Shown here one piece after another: positions 18,142 through 26,530 of a stretch of DNA of 64,000 bases. Each line of letters starts with the position of its first letter. Position 1 is the stretch's first letter. The translations under genes were made by a program, and so were the position numbers. Below the pieces are notes generated by a model. That model saw only the letters and a program-made list of their open reading frames with translations. It did no database searches and had not been told where the DNA came from. Origin of the DNA: Chthonomonas calidirosea T49 (lineage in GTDB: Bacteria > Armatimonadota > Chthonomonadetes > Chthonomonadales > Chthonomonadaceae). The stretch is taken from NCBI RefSeq assembly GCF_000427095.1, contig NC_021487.1:310001-374000 (forward strand). Reading direction: 5' to 3'.

Positions 18142-18261
18142 CTTTATTTTGACACTTTCCCCTACAGAATCCTGCATGGAGTTTGTGACACACGAAAATT
18201 CGCTTGAAATTCTTCGAATAGTTTTTTGACAGAGTGAGAAAGGTCGCAGGTTCCCTCACAA

Positions 18262-20892
18262 TCAACTGCTAGAGGCCTCTACATGAAGCTTATCACCTGC
18301 TTTCAGAGCTAGAGTAGGGCTCAGATGAAGCCTCGCATCCTGATAGACGACAGGTACCTGCTGTTTTTGAAGGCAAACTGTCGTGTTTTGCCCGAAGATG
18401 GGCGGTAAACATAAGTCGGTAAGTGCAAAAGAGCCCCAGAGCACTTCCAATTCTAAAACTCCTTCCCTATCTAAATGCACGATGCCCCAGGCGGTACCGG
18501 CGGTGAAGAGGCATCGGAACGGATCGGCAGACCACCTGGGAAGGATTTCTAGGCGGTTCGCAGGAGCCGAGTAGCGAATGCCGCTTAGTGCAAGCAGTAG
18601 GCCCCAGGAAGAGAGCGCACGGGCATAATGATGCCCACATTCAAACTCATTCCATGGGTTACGGCGTACCCCATCATGACGATTCCGAACGCCACGCACG
18701 ATGGCAAGGCCTTCTTCGAGTTTTCCTTCATAGATTAAGTGGCTGGCTACCTGATATTCGATACCTGTCCACACCTCATCGGCGTAGGGAAACGGGTAGC
18801 GTGGACGCCTGCCGTGCGGCCAAGTGCACAAAAGAAGGCCCGATTCGTCGTTAAGTGCATAACAACGTTGCACGCTGGCATGTTGTGACAGATCGGGCTT
18901 CCAGTTGTAACGGAAGACGGATCCTATGGCTTTTTTAACAAGCTCGGGCGGCAGTAGGTAGCCGAGGCCAATAACATGGGCCATCCACTGACCTAGGAGT
19001 TGGTCGGAAAGGCAGCCTGCCCCAAACTGGTGGAGCGGCTCCGGTTCGAGTGGGAGCTGGTTAGGCGACTGTTGTTGCACTGCACCGGAGTTTGTTGTCG
19101 TAACGATTTGACGGAAAAACTCCCCATTCCACAAAAGCTCCACAAGACGGGTGCGGCCTTGTTCGTAGCGATTCCGATATTCGCTGGCCTTCTCATAAAA
19201 TCCCAGCTCTCTAGCCATCTCTTCGGCAGCCCGGAGGGCACCGAGATAGAGAACGCTGCAAAGGGGATTTGGGCCGTAGAATTCAATGTCGTAGGTATTG
19301 TGCTGTTCTCCTTCCATGACGCCGTCTTGATCGGAATCCCAAGAACCTGGCTGCCAGGCAAATTCGAGAGCGCGCTGGACGCCTGGCCAGATGGTTTGGA
19401 GAAACTTTCTATCTCCACACTGTGTCCATTCACGGTAAGCGCGGAGGATTGTGCCCATTTGACCATCGGCGGCTGGTTTAAACTGCCATAGGGTTGAGCT
19501 AAGAGGCAGCAGGGTTCGAAACGCCATATGTCCATTAGGACGAGTATTGTGGCAAAAATCGGTGAGGCGCACGCTGCGCTCAAGTGAGGGAAAGAGAAAA
19601 GCGGCGGACATCGCATAGTTCCAGACATGTGTGCAGTTCATCGGACAGCAGCCTCCTCGATCGCCACATCCTTCAAATGCGTTCATGCGTCCATCGGCAG
19701 TATACAAAACCGTAGGCGATCGAAGAATAGAAATATTCGCTCCTACGGCATCGAGGACAAAAGGTGGCAATGTGGAGCGATAGAGGGCATGATGAAAAGC
19801 GCGCGTTGTCTTTTCAAGGCTAGCAAGGTTCTCGAAAGTGTAGCGAGCAGCCTCCCATGAGGATTGAAAACGGGTGGCATAGTGGTTGCCGATATGTTTT
19901 CCATGCACCTCCGGTTCCGAGTTCCAGTAGTTAACAAGGTTGGGGAAACGCCAGGCAATGAGGAAAGGTAGCTCAACATGGCTTTTGGGTGCAAGATGCG
20001 CGTGGAGTGCGAGAGTGGCGACGTCGGTTTGATGATCGGGAGAGGGGGAAGCTTGAGGATCGCTGGATAAGTGTCCTTTAGAGGACACGAAATCGTCCCA
20101 AAAGTTTTGGGCATCGTCCCACCAACCTGCACGTTCCCAGCGTAGGCGGTAGCTAACGTTGTACCAGTCGGTCATTAAGGTTATATCGCCGTGGTGAGGG
20201 TCGGAGGGTTGGGGTTTTCCACCGGTCATAAAGATGCCATGTAAAGCGTTTTCTTCTTGCCAGGTATTGAGATTTCTCCCAAGCTGTTGATGATAGCGGC
20301 TACCAGGAAGTTCGTGGCCGGTGAGGCCAATGGGATTTAAAAGGCACAGGGCGATGGTGGCAGATAGGGCATGTTCTGTAGGGTTGCGCACCCTCCACCG
20401 GAAAAAAGCGACCGGGAGCGACGAGCTTTCCACATCCATGGGAATAAGGGGATTGAACGCTTCAAGAGAGAGTTGAACGGGCAGAAGGTCGTCATGAAAA
20501 TGAAGCCATGCGAAGGGATATTCTCCGCGAAAGGTGTTAGAATGAAGTCGAGGGAGGCCCGGAACCCTGCCCGTTGGCAGGCCGGATGCACCGCTGTAGG
20601 GCGGAGGGATACGGCTTTCAAGTACGCGAGCAACACCTTTGTCATTTTCGCTCTCGAAGTAGCCGAGAAAGAAGGTAAAGGGTAGGTGAAAGCCCTTACC
20701 GGGATGATTGAATATCTCCCAGTCTCTCAGGTCGCCGCGGCCACCCAGTGATATCGTGCCGGTGCCAATGCCACCGAGTGGAAAGGCGATCTCACATAGC
20801 CTACTCCCGCGATAGATATGGCGGTATGGAGTAGATTGCTTTGGCATAGACCTCCTAGACCAAGTGGGTAATTTAAACGGGTTATTCGCCAT
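18262..20892 (-). CDS. GH116-family beta-glycosidase (GBA2-like)
   Basis: 876 residues from the ATG at 20892 ('MANNPFKL'); a TTG start 117 bases upstream is less likely. The N-terminal beta domain (GBA2_N, about 30-310) starts with 'AFPLGGIGTGTISLGGRGDLRDWEIFN' class residues. The C-terminal (alpha/alpha)6 domain contains the conserved 'EGEQHNTYDIEFYG' block around 527-540 and 'DEVWTGIEY' with Asp705, the position of the family acid/base. GH116 enzymes include retaining beta-glucosidases and beta-xylosidases. There is no signal peptide, so a cytoplasmic role on imported glycosides is likely. Confidence 0.93.
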   Translation of the reverse strand: MANNPFKLPTWSRRSMPKQSTPYRHIYRGSRLCEIAFPLGGIGTGTISLGGRGDLRDWEIFNHPGKGFHLPFTFFLGYFESENDKGVARVLESRIPPPYSGASGLPTGRVPGLPRLHSNTFRGEYPFAWLHFHDDLLPVQLSLEAFNPLIPMDVESSSLPVAFFRWRVRNPTEHALSATIALCLLNPIGLTGHELPGSRYHQQLGRNLNTWQEENALHGIFMTGGKPQPSDPHHGDITLMTDWYNVSYRLRWERAGWWDDAQNFWDDFVSSKGHLSSDPQASPSPDHQTDVATLALHAHLAPKSHVELPFLIAWRFPNLVNYWNSEPEVHGKHIGNHYATRFQSSWEAARYTFENLASLEKTTRAFHHALYRSTLPPFVLDAVGANISILRSPTVLYTADGRMNAFEGCGDRGGCCPMNCTHVWNYAMSAAFLFPSLERSVRLTDFCHNTRPNGHMAFRTLLPLSSTLWQFKPAADGQMGTILRAYREWTQCGDRKFLQTIWPGVQRALEFAWQPGSWDSDQDGVMEGEQHNTYDIEFYGPNPLCSVLYLGALRAAEEMARELGFYEKASEYRNRYEQGRTRLVELLWNGEFFRQIVTTTNSGAVQQQSPNQLPLEPEPLHQFGAGCLSDQLLGQWMAHVIGLGYLLPPELVKKAIGSVFRYNWKPDLSQHASVQRCYALNDESGLLLCTWPHGRRPRYPFPYADEVWTGIEYQVASHLIYEGKLEEGLAIVRGVRNRHDGVRRNPWNEFECGHHYARALSSWGLLLALSGIRYSAPANRLEILPRWSADPFRCLFTAGTAWGIVHLDREGVLELEVLWGSFALTDLCLPPIFGQNTTVCLQKQQVPVVYQDARLHLSPTLALKAGDKLHVEASSS

Positions 20893-21033
20893 TTGTTTCC
20901 CCGACTCCTGTTTTAATAGAATAAGGGGGCAAGAAACTCTTAGTGGCTTGCCCACAGGGATAGATTGTTCATCGTCGTCAATCAACTTTACCTGAACCAA
21001 ATTTAGCAAGAGTTTCAGCGGTCAAGTGGTGAA

Positions 21034-21049
21034 GGTGAGCCGGTTCACC
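21034..21049. promoter_or_regulatory. Near-palindromic operator candidate between GH116 gene and tsaD
   Basis: GGTGAGCCGGTTCACC is a 16-base near-palindrome with central CCGG, 142 bases before the GH116 start and 135 bases before tsaD. Its shape (TGA.CCGG.TCA) resembles sites bound by LacI-type regulators. No regulator gene lies next to it. Confidence 0.35.
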
Positions 21050-21183
21050 CACTCAGCGAATCCCCATGATTAGGGGGATGTGTGGGATTTAGAACTTTCT
21101 GATGGGTAAGGAAAAGGGCGGTGAAGGTTCACGAAAAAAGTGAAGATTCGGTGCAGGGCAGTCTTGACGGCGGTAGAGGTATA

Positions 21184-22209
21184 ATGGCGGCTAAGATGAG
21201 AGTTTTAGGCATAGAGACAAGTTGCGACGAGACATCGGTAGCCATTGTGGAAGAGGGGGAGCGAGTTCTTTCGAACATTGTGGCTAGCCAGGTGGACCTC
21301 CATGCGCGGTATGGTGGGATCGTGCCAGAGGTCGCTTCACGGCATCATGTTGAGCGATTTATACCGGTAATGTGCGAAGCGTTGGCAAGTGCCAAGACAA
21401 CATTAGATGATGTGGGACTTATCGCCGTAACAAATAGGCCTGGGTTATTGGGCGCTCTGTTGGTGGGTGTTTCGGCGGCGAAAGCACTGGCCATGGCTTT
21501 GAGGCGGCCCATTGTGGCTGTGCACCATTTAGAGGGGCATCTTTATTCGGCTTTTCTTGCAGATAACACGCTTTATGAGAGGCTACCGCTCGTTGCGCTG
21601 ATCGTTTCCGGAGGGCATACGCAACTGGTTTGGATGGAAGGATATGGGCGTTACGCCCTGTTGGGCGCTACTCGTGATGATGCGGCCGGTGAGGCTTTTG
21701 ATAAGGGAGCTAGGTTGCTTGGTCTACCCTATCCTGGGGGGCCTAACCTCTCGAAACTGGCGGAGGGCGGAGATCCAAGTCGTATTTCTTTCCCGCGAGG
21801 CATGATCTCTGAGGGGTTGGATTTTAGCTTCAGCGGGCTCAAAACGGCTTTGCGTACCTTTCTAGAAAAAGACCAAGGTGCCACTTCATTGGCGGACATA
21901 GCAGCCTCGTATGAGGCCGCTATTGTAGACGTGCTAGTGGCAAAGTTACGTCGTGCCTTGCAAGCGACGGGAGCAAAGACCGCCTGTGTTGTGGGAGGGG
22001 TGGCAGCCAATCGGCTGCTGCAGCGTCGGATGCGAGCGATGGCCGTTGAGGAGGGCCTTCATTTGGTGATGCCTGAACCGACGCTCTGCACCGATAACGC
22101 GGCTATGATCGCTGCCGCCGGTTACTGGCGATACCGCACCTGTGGAGCAGATGCCCTGAGTTTTGACACGCTGGCAACGGCTCCGCTTGCCACATTCCAA
22201 CTTGCTTAA
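21184..22209 (+). CDS. tsaD: tRNA N6-threonylcarbamoyladenosine transferase component TsaD
   Basis: 341 residues from the ATG at 21184; the ATG at 21196 ('MRVLGIETSCDET') is an alternative. A TATAAT at 21180-21185 overlaps the first of these, so a short leader is possible. TsaD transfers the threonylcarbamoyl group to A37 of ANN-decoding tRNAs. The family signature 'GIETSCDETS' opens the protein, the metal-binding 'HHLEGH' follows at about residue 115, and 'LIVSGGHTQLV' and 'CTDNAAMIA' complete the ASKHA-type fold. It is followed 10 bases later by an RNA methyltransferase gene. Confidence 0.96.
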   Translation: MAAKMRVLGIETSCDETSVAIVEEGERVLSNIVASQVDLHARYGGIVPEVASRHHVERFIPVMCEALASAKTTLDDVGLIAVTNRPGLLGALLVGVSAAKALAMALRRPIVAVHHLEGHLYSAFLADNTLYERLPLVALIVSGGHTQLVWMEGYGRYALLGATRDDAAGEAFDKGARLLGLPYPGGPNLSKLAEGGDPSRISFPRGMISEGLDFSFSGLKTALRTFLEKDQGATSLADIAASYEAAIVDVLVAKLRRALQATGAKTACVVGGVAANRLLQRRMRAMAVEEGLHLVMPEPTLCTDNAAMIAAAGYWRYRTCGADALSFDTLATAPLATFQLA

Positions 22210-22219
22210 GAGGGAAACG

Positions 22220-23488
22220 GTGGAACTGTTAGGAATTTTAAAGGAGTCACCTGCCCTAAAGACGCTGTTCGAGGATTGCATGGCAGGGCGGTCGGGCTTC
22301 ACTGCTGACCATTTCGATGCTCAAGTTCGCAAATGGATCGGCCTTTCTAGCTCTACAGCGCTTCGATGGATTACCTATAGGGGCCTTGGTGGCGAAATGG
22401 ACGGTGTAATGGCTTTAGGTATGAGCGATGAGGCGTGCAAGGCCTTTCTGATGTATGCTTGCGGTGAGCGGGCCGTGCGAGAGCTTCTTTTGAGGCTACC
22501 TAGGGATCATTGGGTTGAATTGAAATACGTGGCCGAGTGGATGCGTAACGGGATTACTGAGTTGATAGACGTGCAGGAAGAAAACAAGGAGAACGAGACT
22601 GTTTACAAGGTAACAGGGCGAAGGCGTGGCAGGCGTTCTGTGATAGAGCACATGGTGGATGGGAGTAAGGACGGTGTTCTGGCTGAAGTTCGCTCTCTTT
22701 TGCGCGAAACATCTTGCAGAACTCGAAGATACTTTGCCATTGAAGGAGATTTGTTATGTCTGCGTGCCGTTGAGGATGGACTAGCGATTCACTGGTTGCT
22801 TTACACTCCGGAGTTAAAGAGCGATCCCCTAGGTTACCAACTGTACGAACAGGCCTGCTTACAAGAGGTGCCTAGGGCGTGTCTGAGTGGAGGTTTAATG
22901 GCTAAGCTCACCACAACACGGCCGGTTCCACGTGTGATAGCGGTCGTTGAGACAGGAGTGCGTTCGCTGACTCATTTTCAGCTAGGCTCGCGGTCTGTCC
23001 TGCTCATAGCCGAAAATATTGCCAATCCCGATAACCTTGGAATGATATTGAGGACTGCCGATGCGGCTGGAGCAGAGGGAGTTATGGTGGTAGGAGAAGG
23101 GTCGGATCCGTTCCATAAAAACTGCATTCGGGCGGCACGAGGAGCGATAGGACGATTGCCGCTATTGTATTGCGATAATTTGCGGACTGCCCTGCATGCC
23201 TTTGTGGCAAAGGGTACTCAGGTGATAGGCGCGACCGGTTCGGCGCAGGAGACTCTCTGGCAGCTAGATTTTCGACCTCCTTTGCTCTTGCTGGTAGGCA
23301 ATGAGCAAAACGGCCTAACAAAAGAGGTGCTTGAGGTATGCACCCATCAGGTTCGGATTCCTATGGTAGCAGGCCAGGATTCGCTAAACGTTGGGGTTGC
23401 CGCGGGCATTCTGCTCTACGAAATACAGCGGCGACTATACGCCGAGTGCTCTCGTAGAGATATGAGGGTGAATTCCATAGTAAAATAG
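22220..23488 (+). CDS. TrmH/SpoU-family RNA 2'-O-methyltransferase with extra N-terminal domain
   Basis: 422 residues from a GTG at 22220 with AAGAGGG just upstream. The longer frame reading back into tsaD is rejected. The C-terminal SPOUT knot carries the three TrmH motifs: 'ENIANPDNLGMILRTADAAG', 'LLLVGNEQNGL' and 'IPMVAGQDSLNVGVAAGI'. Ahead of it is a substrate-binding module ('FAIEGDLLCLRAVEDG', about 165-240). Residues 1-150 form an additional domain I cannot place. It methylates a ribose in rRNA or tRNA; which nucleotide is unknown. Confidence 0.88.
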   Translation: MELLGILKESPALKTLFEDCMAGRSGFTADHFDAQVRKWIGLSSSTALRWITYRGLGGEMDGVMALGMSDEACKAFLMYACGERAVRELLLRLPRDHWVELKYVAEWMRNGITELIDVQEENKENETVYKVTGRRRGRRSVIEHMVDGSKDGVLAEVRSLLRETSCRTRRYFAIEGDLLCLRAVEDGLAIHWLLYTPELKSDPLGYQLYEQACLQEVPRACLSGGLMAKLTTTRPVPRVIAVVETGVRSLTHFQLGSRSVLLIAENIANPDNLGMILRTADAAGAEGVMVVGEGSDPFHKNCIRAARGAIGRLPLLYCDNLRTALHAFVAKGTQVIGATGSAQETLWQLDFRPPLLLLVGNEQNGLTKEVLEVCTHQVRIPMVAGQDSLNVGVAAGILLYEIQRRLYAECSRRDMRVNSIVK

Positions 23489-23530
23489 AGGTAGCATAGC
23501 GTCTGCTTCCTGCTGGGAAGTCGCATGCTG

Positions 23531-23608
23531 GAGGGTAGCCTGCAGGTTGCTATCCTCTCTCCACGTATCAGCAAGAATGGCAAGTTGGCTTGCCCAATTT
23601 CGTTTTTC
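23531..23608 (+). terminator. Terminator region after the RNA methyltransferase gene
   Basis: Two hairpins. The first (23531-23539 with 23549-23557, one G-U pair) has no T-tail. The second has a GGCAAG/CTTGCC stem (23579-23584 and 23589-23594) followed by CAATTTCGTTTTTCT and looks like the functional terminator. Confidence 0.65.
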
Positions 23609-23619
23609 TATTGAAGGTG

Positions 23620-23887
23620 TCGGTAGGGAGGAGAAAGCTTAGCGTGGCGTTTGGAAGCGCGTCGCCAAAGCGCCTTAAACAGGGGGTTAGGACTGCATGG
23701 GGATGGGTTGGAGTATGGTACAACAATGGAGTGCGCATGAAATTAAGATGTGCTCCGATGTAGCCGGATGACATCGGAGGAATAGCAGTTCACTTGCCGC
23801 CTTTTCTGTGGAACAACGATACCGCTCGAGGCGGTGGTGAGCTTCGCAAATTTTTCCTGATAAGAAAACAGGAAAGGAGTAAACAGA
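23620..23887 (+). promoter_or_regulatory. Structured 5' leader of the transaldolase gene, candidate regulatory RNA
   Basis: This 268-base stretch contains no convincing gene. It holds four stems: 23646-23654 with 23665-23674 (one bulge), a perfect 9-base-pair stem 23753-23761 with 23771-23779, ACCGC/GCGGT at 23821-23835, and TTTCCTG/CAGGAAA at 23853-23875. The last abuts the ribosome site (GGAG at 23876-23879). It does not match a riboswitch class that I recognise. Promoter position unknown. Confidence 0.4.
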
Positions 23888-25159
23888 ATGGCAACGATTT
23901 CTCTGTCGGATATGACGCGGCGTGAGGCTCTTGTCGCCGAATTGGCGACCCAAGTGAAGAACCCACCCGCAAGGGTGGGTGACGTGGCTAGTGATCCCGC
24001 GTTGGCAAAATTGCGCCAATTGGGCACACAGCTCTGGATGGATACAGGGGATTTAGAGGCTGCGCGTAAGCTGTGGAGACAGGAGTTCTCGGCTCTAACC
24101 ACCAACAACACCTTAGCTAACCAGGTGGTTCAGACGGGGATTATGGATGAAGATATTAAAGAGGCGGCTCGACGGATTCGGGATGTCGAGCCGGGTGTCG
24201 CCCCGGACGATTTGGTGATGGACATCGGGTTCGTTATTAACTGTCACATCGCTCTTCGGCTTGTGAGCGCGTTCGATGCTTTCGTTAGCGTGGAGTTGCA
24301 TCCCTCAATTGCTCATGACATCGAGAAGACGGTGCGTTATGCGCAAAGATACTATGCGGTTCATCCCGAGCGCTTCATTGTAAAGATCCCTATGACTCCA
24401 GAAGGGTTTTGTGCCGTGGCTCGTGCTCGTGCCGAGGGCATTCCCATCAACTACACGCTTGGCTTCTCTGCCCGACAGAACTATTTGGCCACTTTGCTCT
24501 CGAAGCCGAACTACTGTAATGTGTTTCTAGGAAGATTAAACTCGGTGGTGGCCGATAATCATCTGGGTGATGGCAGGTTCGTTGGTGAGAAGGCGACGCT
24601 GGCTTCGCAGAGAGTGGTACGGGAGTTACGTGAGCACCACCCAGATATTCCAACGCGCCAAATTGCCGCTTCGATGCGGAGTGGAGAGCAGCTATTAACG
24701 CTGGCCGGAGTGGATGTGTATACGGCCCCTCCGAAGGCGGTAGAGGAGTTCTACGCTGCTCACCCGAGGCCGGAGAGCATCGAATCGTGTCTGAACAAGG
24801 ATTATGAGGTGCATTTGAACCCTGGTGCCGATGCTGAAACCCATCGGCAGCTTGAGCTCCTTTGGACGGTAGATGATGCGTTCAAAGCTTTTGCAAAAGA
24901 GCTTGCTGCGCGAGGTGGCGTGCACTTAACAGGGAACGACCTTCGGCAGGCAGATCGAGACCATGGAACCCGCTTGTTTAGCAACTTCACATCGGAGGAA
25001 CAGCAGGCGATTCGCGAGAAAGGTAAAATACCCGATTTTGCTCGATGGAAGGGGCGAGCCTCTCTTGACGACCTCATGACCGAAGCGGCACTGCAGTCGT
25101 TCATTGTTGACCAGGAAGCACTAGATGCTCGCATCCGTAAACTGATCGCGGAAGCCTAA
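23888..25159 (+). CDS. Transaldolase-like protein
   Basis: 423 residues, longer than the classic ~320-residue enzymes. The TIM-barrel signatures are 'VSVELHP' (like VSxEVxP) and 'FIVKIPMTPEG' with the expected Schiff-base Lys166; 'IPINYTLGFSARQ' corresponds to the later barrel strand. Transaldolase transfers dihydroxyacetone units in the pentose phosphate pathway. An N-terminal extension (1-60) and a C-terminal helical region (about 300-423) are additional. An AGGAAAGGAG site precedes the ATG. Because of the length a related aldolase activity cannot be excluded. Confidence 0.85.
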   Translation: MATISLSDMTRREALVAELATQVKNPPARVGDVASDPALAKLRQLGTQLWMDTGDLEAARKLWRQEFSALTTNNTLANQVVQTGIMDEDIKEAARRIRDVEPGVAPDDLVMDIGFVINCHIALRLVSAFDAFVSVELHPSIAHDIEKTVRYAQRYYAVHPERFIVKIPMTPEGFCAVARARAEGIPINYTLGFSARQNYLATLLSKPNYCNVFLGRLNSVVADNHLGDGRFVGEKATLASQRVVRELREHHPDIPTRQIAASMRSGEQLLTLAGVDVYTAPPKAVEEFYAAHPRPESIESCLNKDYEVHLNPGADAETHRQLELLWTVDDAFKAFAKELAARGGVHLTGNDLRQADRDHGTRLFSNFTSEEQQAIREKGKIPDFARWKGRASLDDLMTEAALQSFIVDQEALDARIRKLIAEA

Positions 25160-25261
25160 GGACAACCAGCCGTAGAACGGTAAAGTTGAGGGAGGGCTGT
25201 GCTCTCCCTCTTGACTTGTAGGCAGCAGGATTTCCGCGGTGCTTTCGCGAAATGAAAACAT

Positions 25262-26530
25262 GTGACAGTCGAAGGTTTGCTTGCTTTACTACGCGACATC
25301 GTTGGGGATGATGGCGTCCTCTCCGCTGACGATTTCCCTTGGCCAAGATGGTGGCAATCGCCTCCTCTTGCTGCATTGTGTCCGAAGGAGAAGTCTCAGC
25401 TTGCTCCATTGATATGTGCTCTAGAAGAGGCTGATGTTGGCATTGTACCGGTAGGCGGGGGCACGCGACTACATACCGGCTACAGCCCGAGCAAGCCTGT
25501 GGTTTTGGTGAGTAGTGTTCACCTTAATTCTCTGTTAGACTATCAACCCGATGACCTAACGGTAACTGTTGAGCCCGGAATGACGCTTGCCGATTTGCAG
25601 GGTATTTTAGCGAAACGTCATCAGCGTTTAGCGCTCGATGTGCCTCTGCCTGATAGGGCCACGCTAGGAGGCATTGTGGCCAGTGCGCAAAGCGGTTTTT
25701 GGCGGACAGCTTATGGAACACCTCGCGATATTTTGATCGGCGTTCGTGCGATGATGTCGGGAGGTGTTGAGGTTCGCGGTGGTGGCAAGGTTGTGAAAAA
25801 CGTAGCTGGTTACGATATTAGCAAACTCTTTACCGGATCGTGGGGAACGTTAGGCTTTCTTACCGAGTTAACGTTCAAAGTCCATACGGCACCAGCATTT
25901 CAGCGCACTCTCGTTTGGGAAGTCGCTGATCTTGCTACGGGAGCAAGGATCGCATTTGAGCTTTATCAAGCGCAACTTGCCGCTGTAGGTTACTGGGTCA
26001 CGAATGAGGTCGCCTCACGTCCTCAGGTCGTCTTATTTTTGCAGGGTACTCGCAGACGCGTGGATTGGCAAACAGACGCGTATACCGATCTTGCGAGAAA
26101 GCTTGGTGTTTCGATGGCACCTGAAGAGCTATCCCAGGAGAGGCAGCAGGAATGGCAAAATCGCCTTGCACGGTTATCCGATGCGACACCTTTAGCTGTG
26201 CGCATCTCTTGTTTGCCGACCGAAGTCGCGTCGCTTTTAGAGCGCATTGGCGATGCACCAGACCTGCAAGTAACAGCAGATTGTGCCTGCGGGATCGTAG
26301 AGATCGCTGCAGCGGCACCTGAGCTACTTTCGCCAAAGCGTGTCCGTGAACTTTTGCCGTCGCCGCGAACCCGTTTGATTTGGACACGGTTAGACCCCAT
26401 CACTCCTGAACTTGAAGATACCGAGCGATGGGGCCATTTGGGAGCGGATTTTCCGTTGCAAAAACTTCTCAAACAGTCACTCGATCCGCACAACACCTTC
26501 AGCCCTGGCCGTTTTATCGGGCATTTATAG
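25262..26530 (+). CDS. FAD-binding oxidase subunit, GlcE-like
   Basis: 422 residues, GTG start with no strong ribosome site. The PP-loop FAD-binding type 4 domain is clear: 'VPVGGGTRLHTGYSP', 'VTVEPGMTLADLQGIL', 'LGGIVASAQSGFWRTAYG' and 'VVKNVAGYDISKLFTGSWGTLG'. The C-terminus 'DPHNTFSPGRF' resembles glycolate oxidase GlcE/GlcD. The size fits the GlcE subunit, but no GlcD or GlcF partner is in the window. Its last 17 bases overlap the convergent C45 gene. Confidence 0.85.
   Translation: MTVEGLLALLRDIVGDDGVLSADDFPWPRWWQSPPLAALCPKEKSQLAPLICALEEADVGIVPVGGGTRLHTGYSPSKPVVLVSSVHLNSLLDYQPDDLTVTVEPGMTLADLQGILAKRHQRLALDVPLPDRATLGGIVASAQSGFWRTAYGTPRDILIGVRAMMSGGVEVRGGGKVVKNVAGYDISKLFTGSWGTLGFLTELTFKVHTAPAFQRTLVWEVADLATGARIAFELYQAQLAAVGYWVTNEVASRPQVVLFLQGTRRRVDWQTDAYTDLARKLGVSMAPEELSQERQQEWQNRLARLSDATPLAVRISCLPTEVASLLERIGDAPDLQVTADCACGIVEIAAAAPELLSPKRVRELLPSPRTRLIWTRLDPITPELEDTERWGHLGADFPLQKLLKQSLDPHNTFSPGRFIGHL

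Larger units (their letters stand above)
16929..18243. repeat. Tandem duplication, unit B
   Basis: About 1.31 kb, the partner of 15632-16917. Similarity extends through the terminator, the coding region and the upstream AT-rich region, and stops near the shared TTTTTTGACAGAGTGAGA sequence. Duplication of promoter and terminator with the gene implies two independently transcribed copies. Confidence 0.85.

Noticed and set aside
23568-24111. Small minus-strand frames in the transaldolase leader and start
   Set aside because: They overlap the leader hairpins and the tal N-terminus, have no ribosome site and show no family features.
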